64,000 nucleotides of DNA from Perca fluviatilis (GCF_010015445.1 NC_053112.1:38390665-38454664); one strand, 5' to 3'; positions 46,062 through 59,094 are shown, counted from the stretch's first letter. Numbers and translations are program-made. The notes: a model not told the origin generated them from the sequence alone.

Positions 46062-48020
46062 CATCATAATTTCCCAGAGTGACATCTTTAAATAGTTTTT
46101 GTGAACAACAGTCCAATGCCAAAAGACGTTTCATTTACAACATATATGACAGGAAATGTTTGGTATTTTTGCTTAAAAAATGACTCAGATGATTAATCGA
46201 TCAATTAAAAAGTTTTCTTAATTAAATTCCTTTTCCGTCAATTGATTAATTGACTAATGTTGCAGCTCTAGGTCAAAGTTGAACCAAGAAGTTGATCTGT
46301 AAGATATGATCAATGTTTACAATGGGCAGGTTTGACAATCATTTGAATGTTCATCCTGTTTGTTTTTTTCTCCGCCATGCTATCATGTTCCCAGATATCA
46401 GCTAGGTGAGATCAATATATAAATGAAGACCAAAACTTAAAAAAAAAAGAGACCCCAATTGAAATGAACTAGAATTATCCTTTCATTTGATTCGGTAAGA
46501 TGGTTGAAGATAGTGGCTTGACAGCAGGACTACTAGGGGATTATTCCTCACAACAGCAAATATAACAGAATGATCTCATAGAAATATGTGACATGATCAC
46601 GACCTACGAACACCGTAATAGGTTATAATTACGTGCCGGCACCACGTAAACAATGCAATGGAAAGTAAGTTAGGATCCTTTATAGCAGAAGACACAAAAA
46701 ATTTGAACAACTTCTCAGTTCCTCCCTCTCCCCCTTTCCAAAACGGTCTCCTAAGCCCCTCCCCTCACAAGGGAGAATGAATGCGTGTGCATGAGCAGTG
46801 ATTGACACGCAGTTAGACCCCCTGCCCCCCTTCCCCCGGTCCTGATTGGTGTATCTGAACAGGGAGCTGTGGAATTTTGCAAATCTCACTACAGGCTGTA
46901 GGTGCTGCCAGAGGAGCCAGATTTTTTTAAATGATCTGCTTCATGTAGTTCTACTGGAACATAGGGTCAGTTTCAGCAGATATGAAAGTTAGTTTTATAA
47001 GGCTGACCTACTGCACCTTTAAAGGAGGACGTTGGGGTAAATGGATAGATAGATGGATGGATGGATGGATGGATGGATGCGTCAAACAAACAAGACTTTC
47101 ACCCAGGAGACCACTGCGGTGTCATGTGTGAAACCAAAAGTCATCTCTGACCTTTTTTTTTAAAGATTATTTTTGCTTTTTCCCTTTATTTGAAGGTGAA
47201 AGTGGATAGACAGGAAAGGTGGGAGAGTAACGTTCTTAACCCTTGTGTTGACTTTGGGTCAAATTGACCCGTTTTAAATTTTTGTTTTATATCATAAAAT
47301 ATGGGACGTAGAAATAAGCGCTGAAAATGTAAAGAAGAAAATATTTACAATTTAAAACGTTAGAACGTTTTTCCAAGGTTGACGGGAAGACAACACAAGG
47401 ACGTAACCTACGAAACATAATAAACTCACGTCACATAGCCTACGTACTTGATTTAATTTACGTAACATAGCCTACATAGCCTAGGAGACACAGGTAACTC
47501 ATGTCATGTAGCCTGAGTAACTTACTTAACTAACGCCACATAGCCTACATAATGTACTTAACTTGCGTCACGTTTACATTTCATAGGCTACTAAACTTAC
47601 ATAGCCTACGTAACATACTTATTTGAACCCAAACCATGATCTTTTCCGAAACCTACCCAAGTAGTTTTGTTGGCCCAACCTAAATTGTTTCTGTGGAGCT
47701 GTCATGTAATTTATTGTTAAGAAGTTGTGGTCATTTCACTTATTTCTGTGAGATCCAGTGGAAATATGACAATGTAATTACAGTATCCCAGCTTAGGGTC
47801 TGGCTAAAGACCTTTGATGCATGTCACCCTCCATCTCTCTCTCCCCATAATTCCTTTTCCACTGTATGCTATCTAATAAAGGCAAAAAGTGGCCCAAAAA
47901 TACTTTACTACATTCATCCATTTACCATAAACAAGCTTTTCAAGGTAATCATAATGCAGATTAATTGTCTGAAAGCCTAGTGTTACAATCTCAACTTTAA
48001 AGCCATGGACATGTACTTAC
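45121..48020. other. Intergenic, repeats and simple sequence
   Basis: GT repeat at 46026-46060, GGAT repeats at 47051-47079, a SINE-tail-like piece at 47150-47235 (minus) similar to the SINE at 29,853, and a family C-like phrase near 47,090-47,140. The TACGTAACATAGCC-type motif is iterated at 47,400-47,620. Confidence 0.45.
45608..45680 (+). repeat. CT microsatellite
   Basis: About 73 bp of nearly pure CT. It produces long Leu/Ser open frames on the plus strand and Arg/Glu frames on the minus strand that are not genes. Confidence 0.95.
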
Positions 48021-48070
48021 CCCTTGCCGCATGTAAACACTAAGGTTTCCTCCGAAACATTAGCCGCCAC
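48021..48070 (-). other. Isolated 50-nt exon-like block of an unrecognised gene
   Basis: On the minus strand a strong acceptor (TTTGTTTCTTACAG) and strong donor (GGG|GTAAGTAC) bracket 50 nt. Only one frame is open: VAANVSEETLVFTCGKG with two bases over. The ending VFTCGKG resembles the close of an RCC1-type repeat, but 17 residues are too few to assign. No partner exons were identified in the window. Confidence 0.3.
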
Positions 48071-48510
48071 CTGTAAGAAACAAACACAAAAGTTGTTATT
48101 TACAAGTAAACCATGAACAAATGACAAATCCTTTCATGTTCTATAATTTCATCATGGCATCTTCAGACTGTTCCCACACTGAAGCTCATTTGTTGCTGGC
48201 TCTGTGACGGGGCAATCAGACCAAAGAAAGCGATCCAGCCATTTTCCGCAAGTTGGTGCGGTGAGGGGGGGGGCAGAGGGTAGCCTCAATGAAACGGCCC
48301 ATTTGTGTGACATCCAGTTGTGTTCTTTAAACCCCCAACAAAGCACAGGTAGACTTTATATTTTACAATTTCTGTTTTCCGTCAGATCGTTTATAGATTT
48401 CGATGTTTCCGACCGCACTTGAAGGCAGCTTTATTTCGCAGGAAACATTCAGCTGTTACACAAACTCCCGGGCAGTTCAGGGCTTGTGTTTCGTTTTTTA
48501 CTTTTTTGTG

Positions 48511-51500
48511 CAACTTGGTCTCACAGAATTCCATGAAATGAACAGGGCCCCTTAACTCAAAATCTGTGTCAGTTTCACGGATTCGCCGAAAAATTCGGAT
48601 GCCTATGTAAGTCAATGACTGGCATCATCCGTGGTCTACGCGCAGATTCCCTGATCACAGCACTTTTCTTTCTGTATGGAGAAGCTGTATACAGCTTTGC
48701 TATTATTGGTATTTTTATTCACCAGATCTTATCATGGTTTAATTGTATTTCTTTTAATGTTATTATTTCGGTCTATTTCGGCCAGGGAAGCTGGATTGCT
48801 TTGTTGTTTATTGATATTTTTTAAACTATAACGCTACATCTAGTAACATATATTTAGATATTATCATATTATGCATTTCTTTATTTTAATAATATTATTT
48901 TGGTCTTATTACCGGTGAAATATTACAGTATGCTGTAAGACAGAACACGATATGATCCGAGCTGGGCGCATGCAAAACTGATTTCCCACAATGCAATGGG
49001 GGCATTCATTTCAGAGAATCAGACAACGATCAGAGGGTCTTTAACGCCAGTATCGCTTCAATGTACAAATATATAATCAGTGGTTTAGCCACCAGCAACA
49101 ACACGTTGCTCAGCTTTGTTCCAGTAAGTTATGTACCGTAATAACGTTTAAAACAATCAGCTTAAGACACCGGAAGTGACGTGGTAATTACCGCACGTTG
49201 TAGCCTACGTGAGAATTTGTACAATAAATATACCAATAATGAAAAAAGTGTTTCATGTTTATGTTTGACTTATTTGCATTTGTTTTGACTTGTTCTGTTG
49301 TTAAAAACAAAAAAATAAACTAGAAGCATTTTTTTTTATCTTATTTTCCATGCAACGTTATGTAAAAACGTAATTTTCTAATTTTGTGGTTGATGAACGT
49401 TAATAGCAAAGACTAAAGGGAAAAAACATGAGCATATGTATGTGTGTATTTTTTATTAGCACCATTTATCATTCGGACATACAGAACAGATTCCACAATA
49501 TGAACCAGGTAATATTGGATGGTGCACGGAACAGAGAAACACAAACTGAGCAAATAAAACTAATAAACTTTTTTGAAATATCAATTTATGGTAGGCCTAA
49601 CATATTAATTATTATATTCAGAAGATGATCCTCATATCAATCACTGTGGTTACAGCTTGTAGCCATAAAATTATTAAAAATTAATTATCAAATTATCAAA
49701 AATAAGAAGGGACTAGTTTTAGGAAGCATTTCAGGAAATTAAAAGGATAAGCAGATTGTTGCAGAGGTTTTTGTTCACAGAGATGTATATAGCTTTGTTT
49801 GGGTATGTGTACATATACAACGTGTGTTTTGGCATTTTCTCACAAACTGAGGAGTTGGTTGTGACATGGGTCAGAGGGGCTCTGCTCCTATAGGCACACC
49901 TTGGTGTTCATATGGACAACACCTTTGGCTGGAAGGCCCGTGTTCAAAGTGTGTGTTATCATTTAGAGCAGACACTCACGGTGAATCAGAGGGTTTATGT
50001 TATACAATATAAAAACATCTCATTTAAAGTTTGGTTGTCAGGTGACTGTCATGAAGGTTGTGGAGAGGAATAGAAACCAGTCTCTCCAGGCAAGCACAGA
50101 GAATATGGTCTGATCTGTCTTTATTCTCCATGCCAAGTAGCTCTTATCCTCTGCTGGCACCCCAATGTAAACTAAATATTTCTAAACTATAGGCCTAATT
50201 TGGACCTACCTCAATTAAAACTTTAAATAATGTTGCTTAAGGCTGATTGTGGAATAGCTTCATGATATAATGCATATAGGGTTGTGTGTAGGCCTTTTCA
50301 CTGTTTGTGAAAGATGAGCAATAGATTGTGGCTGATAATGTGCTTCAGTCTGGCTGCATATCACTTTATTAATGTTTTTTTATTGTAATTATATGTCAGC
50401 TGTATGATAAAACAATTTGTCAAGTGTTATGTGTGAAGCATTTGAACTCAAGGCAGATATCCCTCTGGGGACAATAAAGTATCGCCTGCAAAGTGGTCTC
50501 CATGATATGTCAAAATTAAAACGTTGTCGTAGGACTATAGCAAAGACATCGTTGGAAACTTCTCAATCTGGAGTGTAACATATGTTAGTCTGAAGAGGAT
50601 ACATTACTCCTGCTTTGAAATATTGACCTCTGAACCTTGAACCCAGTCCATGTTTGAAGGCTTGTCATTTAGCAACAGAAGGTGCTACACACATAACACC
50701 AGCTGTTATAGAAAGCTCTGGACCTTAGCAATCATGTAGATATGGTCTCAAAGTTTACCCACTGTAAGCACTGTCAAATATGGTAATAAGCTATTTTCAC
50801 CTATTCAACGATTAGATTTTTTTAAATCTGATGACACCAGTGTGTTCCCCATCCCAAAGAACCCCAGGGTGTATCCACAATTCTACACTGCCAACTTCTA
50901 ATTATGAGAAATATACCAATATATTTAAAAACTACAACTCCCACTATAGACGGGCCCCAGAAGCTGTTACAAAGCTTGAGCACTTGTAGTTCTTCCGGGG
51001 TGGGTGGGGGGACTTGTTCGGCTCCTGTGTTTCTGCTGTCGACCGTGAGTGGGCTTCATTTCAATGCAGATTGCTGCTGCCGGCCGGCCGGCCGAGCACA
51101 CAATACATGAAACTGTATTTTATTATTATTAATATCTTCATTGTTTACATCCTCAAATACGTTAGACAAAAACATCAATATTACGAATATTATGTATTTT
51201 TTTTATCTTCTTATCCGCCGAGCGGCACATACCACGTCACTTCCGCGGATTTTTTAAAACGTTATTACGGTGCATAACTTACTGGAACAAAGCTGAGCAA
51301 CGTGTTATTGCTGGTGAGAAAACCACTGATTATATATTTGTACATTGAAGCGATACTGGCGTTAAAGACCCTCTGATCATTGTCTGATTCTCTGAAATGA
51401 ATGCCCGCATTGCATTGTGGGAAATCAGCTTTGCATGCGCCCAGCTCAGATCATATCGTTTTCTGTCTTACAGCATACTGTAATATTTCACCGGTAATAA

Positions 51501-51920
51501 GACCAAAATAATATTATTAAAATAAAGAAATGCATACTATGATAATATCTAAATATATGTTGCTAGATGTAGCATTATAGTTTAAAAAATATCAATAAAC
51601 AACAAAGCAATCCAGCTTCCCTGGCCGAAATAGACCGAAATAATAACATTAAAAGAAACACAATTAAACCATGATAAGATCTGGTGAATAAATGTTGATT
51701 GAAACAGCGGTTATTGGGCTAAAAATACCAATAATAGCAAAGCTGTATACAGCTTCTCTGTACAGAAAGAAACGTGCTGTGATCAGGGAATCTGTGCGTA
51801 GACCACCAGACAGGACCAGACCGTGGGCCCGTCACAGAATTTTCGCCGAATCCGTGAAACTGCCACAGATTTTGAGTTAAGGGGTGTGTTCATTTCACGG
51901 AATTCTGTGAGACCAGGTTG
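48511..51920. repeat. 3.4-kb element or structure with about 680-bp inverted arms
   Basis: The left arm 48511-49190 and right arm about 51225-51920 are inverted copies with scattered differences. Outer ends are CAACTTGGTCTCACAGAATT and the inverse of CAACCTGGTCTCACAGAATT. Inside the arms GAAGCTGTATACAGCTT and CAATGTACAAATATATAATC appear in both. The spacer of about 2.0 kb is AT-rich with no transposase. It may be one long-inverted-repeat transposon or two opposite copies of a 0.7-kb repeat. Confidence 0.75.
50931..51093. promoter_or_regulatory. Promoter-like patch in the spacer of the inverted repeat
   Basis: ACTACAACTCCCA (50931-50943) matches the ZNF143-type core found in many vertebrate promoters. 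An inverted CTTGTAGTTCTTCCGG (50983-50998) adds an ETS-like CTTCCGG. A (CCGG) run follows at 51079-51093. Function is inferred only from motifs; no gene start was found beside it. Confidence 0.25.
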
Positions 51921-52063
51921 TCTTGTGGCAGCGATTAAGGCAATGATGTTTCCTGTTTCCTGTACGGGACTCTCACACCCCCTCAAACCACAGCTCAAAA
52001 CACACGGACAAGTCTGATCCTCGGTTACATTACTGGCCGCCGCAGTGTGACGGGGGGTTGCGT

Positions 52064-52308
52064 ATCTGTCCAATTTGAGTTTTCTGTGCACATGTTCCAC
52101 CAAAACAAGTTCCTTCCCAAGGCTATTTTGCAGAGGCACCGCGGCTTTTCTCCGGTGCTTAGCACCGCCCATGACGACTGTGATTGGATTAAAGAAATGC
52201 CAATAAACCAGAGCATGTTTTCCTCCCATCCCTGAATGCTATGTGGACTAGCCAGACTCTCCTCCAGCACGCTTTGGAGAAGGTTCTGGCAAAGCAAGAC
52301 TAAGTCGG
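52064..52308 (+). repeat. Dispersed repeat family A, copy 4 (3' half)
   Basis: Begins at TATCTGTCCAATTTGAGTTT and runs to the terminal hairpin region GCCAGACTCTCCTCCAGCAC ... GGAGAAGGTTCTGGC, where mutations have weakened the stem. It lies directly beside the inverted repeat. Confidence 0.75.
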
Positions 52309-52309
52309 T

Positions 52310-55300
52310 CTCAACTTTTTGCTGCAGGCCCGCAGCGTTTTTTTGCATGTCCCCCCTTGCGGCAAACCCTGCCACGGCCTAAACGCACAACCCCTGCTCA
52401 AAATGAATGTTAAGACCTGACACAGACTTGAGTGTCATACTAGCATGTTGTCAAAAGAGCAAGAATGCACATGGTACTGCAACCAGCAGTTCAGCAGCTA
52501 CTCAGATGAGATGAGAACTCAACATTCTTACCACGACATTCCACAGACATAACTTATCATATTTCCACTCAGAGCCACCTCCGAGCTCCAAAGTTCCAAA
52601 ATGTCACCCTACTTGCTTTTCTGCCTGCTATAAAGGATAGGATTTCAAACTGTGTGTGTGTGTGTGTGTGTGTAAGTGCACACATGTGCCCATGTGGGAG
52701 TGTATGTATGAATCTGTGTGCATGCGTCGAGGCAGCAAGATCAAAGCTGCAGGCGTGGCACACAGAGTTTGAAGATCTTGACATGCCTGTTGTACCTGCC
52801 ATGTTGACAGTTTTTGTCTGGGAGTCAGTTTTTCTAAGAAGATCAATTTAGGCTCTAAGATTTATTGCGTGATAATTAAATATGAAGCATTTTGTTATGT
52901 CATGTAGGAACACACATGAGTACAACTTTTTTTTTGCACTGAGAGTACATGGGCTGGTTTCTCACATGTTGTTGGCTCCTCCCATAGTGTAAGCCAAAGC
53001 AACAGGAATGTTTTGAATCACATGATTTTCCATTGAAAAACAAAAAAATGTAAATAATAAAAGAGTGAGTCAAGTAACTGCCCGGTCATTTGAGCTATGT
53101 TGATACAACAATTAAGCAATCCTCATATTTCTACAGTAGCAATTTTAAATGGATGTCAGGAAAACTGGTGATAATCAGTATATACTGCATCTTTGGTGTT
53201 TGTTTAGTAAAAGTTTTCTCTACTGATATACTGATGATGGCATTCCCTACATCAGTCCCACAATGAGCTTTCCTTAGTATGTGCCGTTTCTGTGTCTGTA
53301 GCTATTGAGGAGGAGAGAGGGGGCAAGGTGGAGGGTGGGGGTGTGGCCTTGACCAACTACCACTTTGCTCGTTTGAAAGCCATGATGTCTCTCTTTCTCT
53401 CACGGGACAGAGACAATAATAAGTAAAGTACGCTTGCAGAGAGGAGCTACAAAGGTAAAACCAACACATCTTTACGGCATCTGCGTCTGTTTCTTTGAGC
53501 CGGAGACATGTAATATAACCTGTTGAGGATACAAGAAATGGGTGCACCATTGTCTGTGTGGGTGTCATGACATCACCCAGGCTCTTCCCGGTCTTTTCCG
53601 AGTACTCAGTGGGGAAACTGGTTGTGAGACGAGCTTTCAAAAGCACAGATCAAAGGAGGAGGTGTGTTACAAATGAGGTGAATTACAGTGTAGGAAAGAG
53701 ATAACCGGTGTGGCGACTGCACTCCTGCCAAAGAACCTTTCTCATAAACCTCTTCAAAGGTGGAAGAGAGGTTGATGCAACATCTAAAAATGTTCCACTG
53801 TGTGTTTACGTAAGCAGCTCTGTTGTTACCTTGTATGTCCAGCTTTAGCGGAGGATTATAATATGTCCTCGGTGGATTTAGAATTTTTTTTTTAAAGTCA
53901 AGACTCAGACAAACCTTTCAAAGCCTCTTCAAAAACGCATGGTCACAAAAGTAAAACTTAGAATAGCAAGAAGTTGGTGGAAGGTTTTTGACCCTGCAGC
54001 GGTGATAGCTAAATGTATGAAAGCAGCTTGGCAATGGTTTCAGACCCATTCTTTAGGCAGCCTCAAAAAGGTTGCTTATTTTTTTTATTTATTTTTTTTG
54101 TCCCTTTGGAATCTGAATGATATTTCAGTCAAAAGGCGAGAGCAAAAGCCTGTGGTTGTGTGGGTGAAATTCGGATACCATCCAATGTTCAAAGCCTTGA
54201 AATACATATGCCACACAATGTTAAAGCATTCCTTTTCACAATTTACAATGCATAAACATGATGGTTTACAGAGGCCCAGGGTGATTATTTGCACAGAGGT
54301 CTAGTTTCAGCTATTTCAGGTTTTCCTTGAGGCTGCCCCACCACGCCGCCTCACAAAGTGATTCTTGAAAGTGTTAAACCACAGCCCCCAGCCTCGGTGA
54401 ACACCAAACACTGACTGTTTACACTTCAAATATCCAACACAGATTGACCAGACAGCACAAGCTACATAAAGCAACTCACGCCTGTATGAAAAGACAACAA
54501 ACTCTTTGGGCTTTTATGTTTTTTTATACCATAACTCTAATATGACAGCATTTCACACATTTCAGATTTTTATGAATGAGAGAGGACTCCATGATATATA
54601 AAGATATCAACAAGTCCCCCAAACCATGTAACGATATGGGTCGTTTGTTCCCTACCCTCTGATACTCGAATACTTTAAAAGCGCCCCCCCGCCCTTGCGG
54701 TGGCAGAAAAACAACCTTGTATTTAGACCAGAGAACGCCAGGTGCGGTTGTGAACGTAAAGGTCGCGATTTTAAACATGTCTTTAACGTTGTGAAATGGT
54801 TGCAGTTTGGTTATGTGGTATGGTTAGGATCCAGGACTTTTGAAAATTTTAACATCGACAACTTCTCAGTCCCTCCCCCCTTTCTCCGCTAAAGCCCAAA
54901 ACTGTCTCCTAAGCCCCTACCCCCCACAAGGGAGAATGAATGTGTGTGCATGAGCAGTGATTGACACACGGTTAGACACCAAAAAAAGAAAAAAAACGCC
55001 ACAGTCGCAGTTTGGTTATGTTAAGGCACCAAAACTACTTAGTTTAGTTAAGTAAAAAAAACTTGGCACTTAATTCTATTTTCAAACAGAACACTTTAAC
55101 GGCTTTTCGCGTAATACCGTTCGTTCACCGGTTTTTCGGTTTTGACCGATCAACACCCTTACTGCATCACCGTTTAAAAAAATCTATAATCATTGTTCGT
55201 CATCGTAATACGTAACATCAAGAATACAATCTTTCTGTCTGTATCATATAAACGTAAAACCTAAAAATCCATAAGGAATCCATTGGTAATGCTCTCTGTC

Positions 55301-56340
55301 CCTCTGTTACATCAAGATATCTGAATGAAATGTCTCTCAATACTCACGGACTGTAGAGTGTGTAGAGCTGCAGTTTATTGTGTGTTCATGTTAAATAAAA
55401 AATACATTAATGTAACTGCTTTGGGGTCAGTTCTTCATGTAAACATTGATACTTTTAAGAATGCGGCAGGTTAGAGAGAACTTAGTATAGTAACTGAAAT
55501 GTTCCTAACCTAATTGATATCAAATCGAAAACAAAATCAAATTGGGTATGAAATCGATTCGCGACCTTGTGAATCGGAATCAAATCGATTTGAAAAATCA
55601 CTGACGATACCCAGCCCTAGTACAAACTACTGGGAGCGTTTTCCAGGGGAGGACGGTCTCAGAGGTATGCACCACTCCTGCGATCTCATGACAGCAATAC
55701 ATTGTTTCTCATAAAAGAGATCACATAAAGCACACAGTCTGTAAATTGAAGTCTGACAAGTTGCACCTTAAAACTCCACGTTGCTCTGGGTCATGTATCC
55801 ACGGCATCGTCTCTCTGCACATACGGAACATGAACTTACTGTCAGCAGCTCTGATAACACAAGACAGAATGCTCCAATTTCTCATTTTTCAAAAAGTTGT
55901 GAAAAACCTAAGCAGAGCAGCATCTCCACAAGGGCCCCACTGATGTATCTTGAAAGACTGTGACTTCTCAGTTTGCATTTGATACGGTGTCTTTTTAGCA
56001 GCCACGCGAGAAAAAGCCAGTTATGGGAAAAGCTGCAAAAAGGGAGAGACAGGACGAGCTCCTGGGCCTTCAGAAGTCTTGTCAAAAGCCTTTCCTTTCT
56101 CTGCTTTGTCCCACTGATATTCATCTTGCCAGTTGAAAAGTGGAGAGACGGCAAAAACTTCGGGCTTGAAAAGAACTTTTTCAACTTCTAAGAGACGCCG
56201 CGCAACAGGACTGAGTATTTGATAAAAAGAAAGAGGGAAAAAAAAAAAAAAAAAAAAACTGAAACAGTAGGAATGGAAGGGACTTTCAGACGGAGAGGCG
56301 CGTTAAAGAATCAGATACCGTGTTTGGAAAACGGAGCGAC
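52310..56340. other. Intergenic, no confirmed gene
   Basis: GT repeat at 52653-52671. A minus-strand frame at 53302-53646 and an acceptor-like site at about 54482 (minus) followed by a 54-codon open stretch were examined but not accepted. 55,550-55,619 ends CGATACCCAGCCCTAG, the end of a hAT-type MITE. Poly-A run at 56238-56259. Confidence 0.4.
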
Positions 56341-56478
56341 GATGAATATGGCATTGTCCCCTGGTGAGAAGAGGAACCAGGCACATGTTCATTCTGACGT
56401 GCTTTGTGTGCACACATCCCTAAATCAATTTGACATATCCCAATCAACATATACAGTACTTCTCTATATTCTCAGCCT

Positions 56479-56524
<46 letters not shown>

Positions 56525-56822
56525 TCGTTTATGTACCAGCTCTAACCGTCAGCGACACCCTGTGAGACAGGAATCTTCTCAGAACTGTCATCCTGCAGGG
56601 CGCTGTTAAAAGAAAACTTTAATAAAGTTTGATCACTATTTATTTCATCTCTAAAGATGAATAAAGCATTGTCCTCTGGTGAGAAGAGGAACCAGGCACA
56701 TGCAGAGTGTGTTGATTCTGACGTACTTTGTGTGCACACGTCCCTAAAATCAATTTGACATATAAACATATACAGTACTTAATAATTAACTTTCTCTATA
56801 TTCTCAGCCCGAACGTGCCTGA

Positions 56823-56857
<35 letters not shown>

Positions 56858-56900
56858 AGTGTGTGTGTGTGTGTCTGAGACGCAGATAGATAGAAAGAGA

Positions 56901-56934
<34 letters not shown>

Positions 56935-57026
56935 TTGTGTGAGAGACACAGATTGATAGAAAGAGAGAGATTGTGGGTGTGTCTCTGAGATGCACACAGA
57001 TAGAAAGAGAGATTTTGTGTGTGTGT

Positions 57027-57066
<40 letters not shown>

Positions 57067-57200
57067 TCGTTTATGTACCAGCTCTAACCGTCAGCGACAC
57101 CCTGTGAGACAGGAATCTTTTCAGAACTGTCATCCTGCAGGGCGCTGTTAAAAGAAAACTTTAATAAAGTTTGATCACTATTTATTTCATCTCTAAAGAT
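56341..57200 (+). repeat. Tandem duplication of a microsatellite-bearing unit
   Basis: Unit 1 (56341-56655) and unit 2 (56656-57200) share left parts (GGTGAGAAGAGGAACCAGGC) and right parts (GTCGTTTATGTACCAGCTCT, GCGACACCCTGTGAGACAGG, CTTTAATAAAGTTTGATCAC). Each has a GT tract in the middle. Unit 2 is longer because its GT tract has become a compound array (56822-57064) with repeated AGATAGAAAGAGAGATTGTG pieces. Confidence 0.85.
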
Positions 57201-59094
57201 CCCTTTCAAAATGTGCCGAGCAAAAACTTTCACGCCACATTTTTTCATTTTTTTTCCCCTTCTTTTTTACCCCAGCTCTACTCGTCTCTGAGAGGAACCG
57301 CTGACTTCATCAGCGCACCTTCGAGAGTTTGACGAAAATGAACGCTAAGCTCTGGAATCCTTCCTTTCTTTCGCTCAGCGGCAAAATGAATAAATGATAT
57401 TCCTGCCTTTAATCGACGCACTCAGCCATAACAAAGAGACTTTGAGACACTTTGAGGACACCTAACGATCACAAGCATCAGGAGGTGCTTTTTCGTTTTT
57501 GTTTTTTTTTCGTCGACGGACAGGCAGATCAAAAAGTGAGCCCCTTAAACGCTTCTTCCCACTTCAGAATAATCTCGCCTTCTGCCTCTTTCAAGCACAA
57601 AGTGGGAAGAGAGAACGATCGTCTCATCTTTACTCTCTTCGCCGGTTTCAAAGTTATTTTGCCCGTGATGAAGCGCTCCGTATTGACGACTTCGAAGGTG
57701 CCTCGTCGCTTGAAAGAAGTGACATTTTTATCTATATATAGTGTTGGAGTGTGCTTCAATTTAACTTTGTCTGGCGCGGAGCATGTCTGGTGTTGATGTG
57801 GCTGACAGCTGCTGGTTGAAAGACATGGTGGAGAAGAGTACTGAAGATTCAAATGAAGTTTTGCCATGACGACAGGGGCTTGATGTATGCTAATCAATCG
57901 ATGGGGTAGAAAATATGCTTGCTGGTGGAGAGAGAAAAAGTGAAGAAGAAGAAAAAAAAAACAACAACACTGTGAGTGACAGAAACTTGTCAGACACCGA
58001 GATATCAAAAAAAGTCACAAAGTTCGCGCCGCCGCACAAGAGCCCCAAATCGCATGTGGTATACGCTACAAACGGTTCCACTAGAAACGCATCGCATTTG
58101 ATGTAAAGGAAAAAGAAATTGGGACAATTCTGGTGTGGCAGCAAGCAAGATTCTTCTTTTTTTTCTTTTTTCTTTTTGACAAGGGAGGGGGGGCGAGCTT
58201 TGTCTCAGTGACACCTAACGGTGAATTCCTGAGAAAATTCTCTGTCTAGGTCTGTCTGAGCCTCTTCTATCCTTCAAAGGCCACGGGCTATAGGATGTTG
58301 AATTTACATCACAAAAGACCCTGAACTGTCTCAGCAAGTGAAGGTATAACAGACGATCAAACAGACCCATCGCATCAAATATATCAGACATCAATATCTA
58401 ATGGAACAGATTGTGAAAGATGGACAAGACATCTGCTTTAAAAACACATTGAGCCAGGGCTAAAAATATTCTTTCGCTACAGTTTATCAGATGTCGTTTA
58501 GAAGCTTGGTAATGACGTCGCAGCCAGATGCTTACAAGTCAATCTCCAGGCGACCTGACTCTGAGAATTTGGGTTAAGAAACCACAACAACGTGAGCTGC
58601 TGCTGTTTATTTTAGCTTTTTAGCTCGGCAGCTGGAGCGTTCATAACGCAGTCCTGAAAACGATCCATTCCAGATGTGGATCCCTATGGAATTCCAGGAA
58701 ACGCACTCCCATCTTTACTCATCTGTTCACCATCCACATGTATGACTCATATGTGTCAAAAACAACAGGTAAAGGCGGCTGAGACAGCAAATTCATCCCC
58801 AGCGAATAATCGCAAAGACACGCTTAGACACTCTTAACTCCTTTCGTTTTCATCTCTTAAATGTGGATTTATCAAAGTTATTTCTGGGCTCTCCTCTATA
58901 TGGAGGGTTTTAATTGCATGGGGTTAAGCCTCTACATGTAAAGATTAAATCATGCGCCTCTGTGTTAACACAATTAAGACAAAACAAAGATGGGAGCGTC
59001 ACACAAATGTTCAAGCCTGCAGAGGAGATTGAAAAAGGGCCTTTTTGGTTGGATGTCAGAGCCAGCGGGGCTCTTCATACTAACGCATTCTCAT
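57201..59094. other. Intergenic, no gene seen
   Basis: Open frames at 57452-57796 (plus) and 57529-58008 (minus) overlap each other and neither resembles a known protein. Otherwise no repeats recognised. Confidence 0.35.

Noticed and set aside
52519..52570. Short minus-strand open block GGSEWKYDKLCLWNVV before a GTAAGA donor
   Set aside because: It has no convincing acceptor with a pyrimidine tract, and a stop lies just upstream.
53302..53646. 114-codon minus-strand frame including FPTEYSEKTGKSLGDVMT
   Set aside because: Looks protein-like for about 30 residues but then becomes low complexity; no homology recognised and no supporting splice sites that keep the frame.
54320..54482. Strong acceptor-like site followed by 54 open codons on the minus strand
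   Set aside because: No donor, no recognised sequence and no partner exon; one acceptor match in this much DNA is expected by chance.
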